Assembly: GCA_049999805.1 (NCBI GenBank)
Contig: JBNGIO010006255.1
Location: forward strand, 185,701-221,295
Origin: Folioceros fuciformis
Taxonomy: Eukaryota; Anthocerotophyta; Anthocerotopsida; Anthocerotales
Direction: 5' to 3'
DNA length: 35,595 bases
Under the pieces are notes generated by a model, which saw nothing but the letters and a program-made list of their open reading frames with translations, was not told the origin of the DNA and did no database searches. The position numbers and the translations under genes were made by a program. This document shows, piece by piece, positions 30,866 through 35,595 of this stretch. Positions within the stretch are counted from its first letter, which is position 1, and every line of letters begins with the position of its first letter.

Positions 30866-32768
30866 CTACCTCCCGAGCTCATACAAGTTCATGTGCGGTG
30901 TTTGGCTACTGATCATAACCTGAAGGTAAATTTCCGCAAGAAGATATCTTTCATTGAACAAGTCTGATACGTTCACGATAAGCTGAAGATTGAAGGTGAG
31001 TAGGGTACTCCAATCACAATGACATGGAAGTATGATTTGTATAGCATGCTATGAGTCATTAGGGATGCCAATGACAAAGAAGAAAAACAGCATCTGGTTG
31101 ACCAAAAAACACATGTGCCTTGTATCGCGAGTGTGCCTTTGCATGTTTGGCAAAAGGTTGATGAGTTCTTCAGTCTATAGGAAAGGAGAGAGCTACCAGA
31201 ACAAGGTAGCAGGAAGAAGGTGAGCAAACGGGGGAAAACGAGGAGAGGGAAAACAGATGTTGAGCTAACAATTAAAGACCCAAACCTTATAATAAAACCA
31301 ATGCATGCTATTGCATGGAGGGTCTTTCAAGGTATGCCTCTTTCAGGGGATCAGATCATGATGTCCGCACAAGAGAAAGTTGTCCAAGAGGAATTGAAGG
31401 TGAACGGGATGAAAACCTGGATAACGAAGGCCAAAAAATTGAACATCATTCATATTGCTTTATGTTCATGTTTACGATGCGCTTCCTTTGCAGAAGTTGA
31501 GCTGGAAGACCTGAAGACATCGCAAAGTTCCACCCTGTTTTTTATCACATCATAAGTATCCACACACAAATGTGCTATTGCATGTCATGGGCGTGCACTT
31601 GGGTGCACCAAGTCCTAATCTTCAATGCGTTGTCGGTACGCTATGCAGACACTCCGCCAGGCAGAGGAATACAAGGAGAAAGTTATTCCGAATACTTTTA
31701 AAGAGCACATCAATGCTGCTCGGAACTAGGAGCGAGCAAAGGATTTGCAATGAGAATGAGCAGACAAGAACAAAGATGCAAAACTCTCAACCTTCCAAGT
31801 CCCTAGCAGTAAACTGAAAGTGAGGTATCAATTGATAAATGGTGATCTTAGAGAAATGGCTGCATACTTGAGTAAGTGAGAGTATATGTTGCTCATATTG
31901 GATATGCCAAGAGGAAACTACACAGAACCATGGGACAAGGAGTTTATAGCGAATGACCTGGAGAAGGTAATGGAAGGACTTTTCAAAGTCACCGAGACCT
32001 GAATTATTTTAGATGGCATTAATGATGTATTTTGAAATTGTTGCAAGCTAGAGAAATGCACGACATCACGTCCGCTAACACCTTGAAAGAAGGGACTAGA
32101 TATCGAACTTCAAGTACTGTACTGGTTCTTCTTTCCCACTTTGTCATTGCATTAAGTGTTTCTAAACCAAGGCACACGTATCTAGATGTAGAGGTGGAAG
32201 GCAGCATGTTTGACAATGTGGATGGTAGGACATTGCCTAGCCGCACTAGCCTATTGGAACTGATGCTTAATACACCCTCACCTCAAAAAGTGTGCGATCA
32301 CTCTACTTGATGGGTGTGCGGAAAACAACTATGAAAAGCAAAGAAGGTTGTACGAGTCAAGACGGAGGCAGGCCAAGCACATTAGTGGTCGGAGTCAACG
32401 AGGGTTGGAGAGGTATATTGTTTCAAACTATTGATTTGGACAACATTACAAGAAGAGGTGTACCACCCAATGCAGAAATGTGAGAGGAGGCAAACGCTGA
32501 GACTTCAGCACCATCTTAAAGTTTCAACCTGAAACCACCTTCAGAAACTCTCATGGCAAGTAACTTTGAGCATTAGCGCAAGCAAAAAAAGAAAGCGTCA
32601 AAGACTCTAAATGCCAAGTGCTCCAAGGTTCGTATATCAAATGACTTTCGAAAAAATTGTTGTGCAAAACAATGTCTAAGGGCACTGGGAAAGGTAAGGT
32701 TCAGGGACATGAGGTATCAATTCCTCAAGTTGTGCAAGGAGGAGCAGGAAATGCTATTGTAGTCACTT
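30866..32768. other. Decayed repeat DNA upstream of the transposon relic
   Basis: Composition shifts to AT-rich here compared with the gene region. Short plus-strand frames at 31220-31555, 32032-32310 and 32292-32483 are interrupted by stops and have no clear family. A small frame at 31886-32002 (MLLILDMPRGNYTEPWDKEF onward) faintly recalls the catalytic motif region of amino-methyltransferases. The stretch may be the 5' part of the same element as the relic to the right. Confidence 0.5.
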
Positions 32769-33755
32769 TTGGAGGTCGAACACGAACCAAATGGACGAAT
32801 TCGCATTCGGGTGGAGACATATCTCGTTGGAAAGGGTAGACTGTATTGTTGTCGGGATGATTTCAGGAGAGTTTTTTGTATCGAGTCCAATTGGTACGAA
32901 GCTGCGAAAGAACGTGTTGTGGGCAACATTGTCTGGTCCAAAGCTATTTGTGTTCAAAAGAGACTAAATGATCATGCTGCGCCCACCTATGCATGGATGG
33001 ACCAATTGTTCGTTCTTATTGTCGAAAAAATGCCCAATGTTGATTCCTACCACTTGCTAGATTCATATACCAAGGAAAAGATATTCTAGGATTACAAACA
33101 CCAAATGTAACGAGCAGAGCAATGCAATATCTCTTATTCATATTCGTACTTTTGTGAGCTGTGGGCAGAGTATTTCCCGAGAGTGAAGATTCACGAAACA
33201 ATAGATTTTCATTGTGCACAACATGCGGTTATTTGAAACAAAACATGCGCTCCGAATTAGACAAACGTAAACAAGGTGCGTGTTATTCCATTTTTGCTGG
33301 TTTTGTTTTCGACGAGCTCATAGAATGAATATGGGGTGCGCTAGTAGATGGGCGCACCCATGGGGGAGTGCATTGGCATGTCGGCATTTTTTATCTTAGA
33401 TGGGGTGTCCCATATGTGCGTGGTTTTATTGGCAAAGAATTTCGAGGCAGACTTCAAGCTGCATCGACAATGATTGAAAGTCGAGTAGAAGAAATGCATT
33501 AAACATCGAGTAAAGTGTTATGGTGATCCGGGAAATTATATAGGGCTATCTTTAGACAAAATGGACAAACAGAAAACGCAACTCCCATACTTTGTCCGTC
33601 TACCAAAGGATCTATCAGATGTTGGACTAATTGATGTGCACACCGTTGGGTGTATTGTGTAAAACTACACTATGACACCCCAAATATATGTTCAGTATGG
33701 GAACATAAGGAACGATGCAAATCTTCCTATCGGAATTGTACATCATGTCATCTCT

Positions 33756-33817
33756 ACTTACAAGGCTCTACTGCCAAACATGTTGTACTTACAAGGCTCT
33801 ACTGCCAAACATGTTGT
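33756..33817. repeat. Perfect 31-bp tandem duplication inside the relic
   Basis: Two identical copies at 33756-33786 and 33787-33817. Because 31 is not a multiple of three, the second copy shifts the frame: the conserved LPNMLYLQ string occurs once in each of two frames. It is a direct cause of gene breakage and identical copies suggest it is fairly recent. Confidence 0.95.
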
Positions 33818-34156
33818 ACTTGCAACTAGATAGCACAGCACGAGAGAACAAAAATGCATTGCTATTTTTGTACCTCAATATGTTGGTGGAGCTTTGTATT
33901 TTCAAGAAGATTAAAGGTTGCATTTCTTCTAGTGGGGTACACTCATGACCAAGTAGACCAAATGTTCTCGCAGTCTTCAACAGTGCTAGGAAGGAAAGAG
34001 GCTCTAACATTGCCAAAGATGCTATCTATTATGCAAGGAGTGTATGCTCCACAGCCAAAAGGTGTTTGAAGTGAAACGGGTTCTAGATTTTTGTAGGTAT
34101 GTATGGCCAATACCATATGGTAGAGCAAGGTATTAGTCTAAAGTGGTTGTGCAGCA

Positions 34157-34234
34157 ACTTCACAACATTTCATTTCAGCACCAATTCAAAATCACACTTC
34201 ACAACATTTCATTTTAGCACCAATTCAAAATCAC
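34157..34234. repeat. 39-bp tandem duplication inside the relic
   Basis: Copies at 34157-34195 and 34196-34234 differ at one base (TTTC against TTTT). The length keeps the reading frame. Confidence 0.95.
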
Positions 34235-35129
34235 AAGGGAAGACAAGGGACTAGAGTTCTTGAAATTTGTTCCAAATACATCTATATATGCAGCGATGTT
34301 AGTTCACTTGCAAGTTCGAAGCAAGAAGCCAACACTAGCGCCGACAAACTCTCTTACTGCAATTCGTGGAAAACTAAAGACCAAGTTGAGACAACATTTG
34401 GGGCCATGTGATGAACAGTGGTGGGACTCGTTATGGGCTGAACAAGAAACGATTGTTCAAATTGTGACATTAGGTTCTGACAGGTGTCTACATGACCCTT
34501 GGTAATGGTAAGACCGTACGCAAGCAAAATTAATTCATCAACCGATAAGTATCCCAACTGCAAAAGTTGTTCTCAATCCTGGTTTAAGGGAAAATGCAAG
34601 GAGAGACATATATGTTGGACCATACAAACCTGATCTAGCTCGTCGTGAAGTGCAGAATAGTGTAATTGGTGATGTAGCAGAGATCGAGCCAAGGCAAATA
34701 ATTGTTGTTCCTTGCGAAAACGACCCTGATAACAAACCATTTTGGCTTGCAAAGGTCCTCTTTGTTGACTTTGACTATGATATGCCTTTCATTAAGGTAC
34801 ATTAGTGGGTAACGAAATGTACAAATGCTTTTAAAGGACGTTATCTATAGGAAATGATACTACCAGACCAAGAGCCTCCAGATGGCCATAGAGGTGGATG
34901 ACGACGGATTCCAAGTTGGAGGTTGTGAAAACATATTGACAAACTATATGTTGCAGAAACGTACATTCTTGCATATGGGTTTGAGCTATCTCGCCACAAA
35001 CAACTTCATCCGCGCATAAGAAATATCATCTGATAGAACTTGTAACCCATATGCACTGCCCAAGGAACACCTAAAGAAATGGCATCCAGAATCCTCTGGA
35101 AGAATAGGAAGTTGGAGATGGAGGTTCCC

Positions 35130-35178
35130 AATTTGAATTTGAATTTGGATTTTCAATTTGAATTTTGAATTTTGAAAA
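35130..35178. repeat. AATTTG-rich simple sequence
   Basis: Imperfect repetition of AATTTG/AATTTTG in non-coding AT-rich DNA beyond the relic. Confidence 0.8.
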
Positions 35179-35553
35179 GTAGAATTGAAATTCAATCACA
35201 AAGTCTTTGGCAGGAATTGTCTATTTCTTACGTCCATTGTTGAGTGCACCGGTTGATTGGTCAAATCAGCAACTCAATATTACGGTGTGCCAGTATGCCG
35301 ACACATCCAACAATTAATATTACACTGCATGTATCTCAATATTTTAGTCCGTTGATGAATAACACTCATAACTAGATTTTAGTGCTACTTTAGGATTGGA
35401 TGTGAAAATGTCCATTAATACCGCATATGTGAAATTTTAGTCATCCCTTATTGTGATCATTTTTGTACTCAATAGAACACCAGCTCAGCAGTGTCTGTTG
35501 TAACTGTAAGCTTGTATTCTTTTGCTTTCTGTGGAATAGACCTTCTCCTAAGG

Positions 35554-35595
35554 GAGCATTCTCTTGAGTGCATCCTCTTGGAAGTGCATTCTCTT
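35554..35595. repeat. Imperfect tandem repeat of about 14-16 bp, cut by window end
   Basis: Three units ending GCATTCTCTT, GCATCCTCTT and GCATTCTCTT. The array may continue past the window. Confidence 0.7.

Larger units (their letters stand above)
32769..35033 (+). pseudogene. Degenerate transposon-type protein (DUF7869-like), multiple stops
   Basis: Conserved fragments appear in order but in changing frames. First is a region with KGRLYCCRDDF and SNWYEAAKERVVG (32769-33089), then LWAEYFPRVKI (about 33156-33190), KMDKQKTQLPYFVRLPKDL (about 33560-33615), then LPNMLYLQLDSTARENKN and FLLVGYTHDQVDQMFS (about 33772-33980), and a C-terminal part containing NKPFWLAKVLF (about 34720-34770). The DKMD, D-x-x-x-REN and VGYTHDQVDQMF blocks are what I recall of the DUF7869 domain in repetitive genes of plants and other eukaryotes. 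Stops, frame changes and tandem duplications show it is not functional. The element type and ends are unknown to me. Confidence 0.72.

Overview
This window is nuclear DNA of a land plant, most likely a seedless one (hornwort, moss, lycophyte or similar). Evidence seen directly: genes split by GT-AG introns of mostly 80-180 bp; three very long intronless pentatricopeptide-repeat (PPR) genes, one with a DYW deaminase domain; a phylloquinone phytyltransferase and other plant families; and CCCTAAA/TTTAGGG plant telomere-type repeats. Heavy PPR content with compact introns and spacing is why I favour a seedless lineage over an angiosperm; the species cannot be named from sequence alone. A run of 100 N at 1627-1726 is an assembly gap.

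Layout. 1-2626: no recognisable gene, with the gap inside. 2627-4984 (minus): complete 13-exon adenosine kinase. 4985-5493: shared promoter interval. 5494-7481 (plus): complete 10-exon MenA/ABC4 phytyltransferase. 7559-10473 (minus): 13-exon Deg/HtrA protease of cyanobacterial HhoA-like sequence type, converging on MenA with only 77 bp between stop codons. 11201-12355 (minus): single-exon RMD5, an E3 subunit of the GID/CTLH complex. 13929-17072 (minus): PPR gene A. 17262-20703 (minus): 12-exon secreted subtilase. 22447-25176 (minus): PPR gene B (DYW class). 26068-29127 (minus): PPR gene C, a paralogue of A. 29786-30276 (plus): frame-broken germin-like cupin. 30561-30865: telomere-like motifs and a 32-bp tandem repeat. 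31000-35595: AT-richer decayed repeat DNA, including a relic that resembles DUF7869-type transposon proteins, broken by stops and small tandem duplications.

How the genes relate. Several products probably act in organelles: MenA makes phylloquinone for photosystem I, the Deg protease has a transit-like N-terminus plus a membrane segment, and the PPR proteins would bind and edit organelle transcripts. This is co-location, not an operon. All splice models were built by eye: phases were checked at every junction and each chain gives one open frame of family-typical length, but no transcript data were available.

The most unusual signal is in PPR A and C. The middle four L-type motifs of each carry an extra loop of exactly 17 residues (16 more than normal) at the same place, spaced exactly 117 residues apart in both genes; the first and last L motifs lack it.
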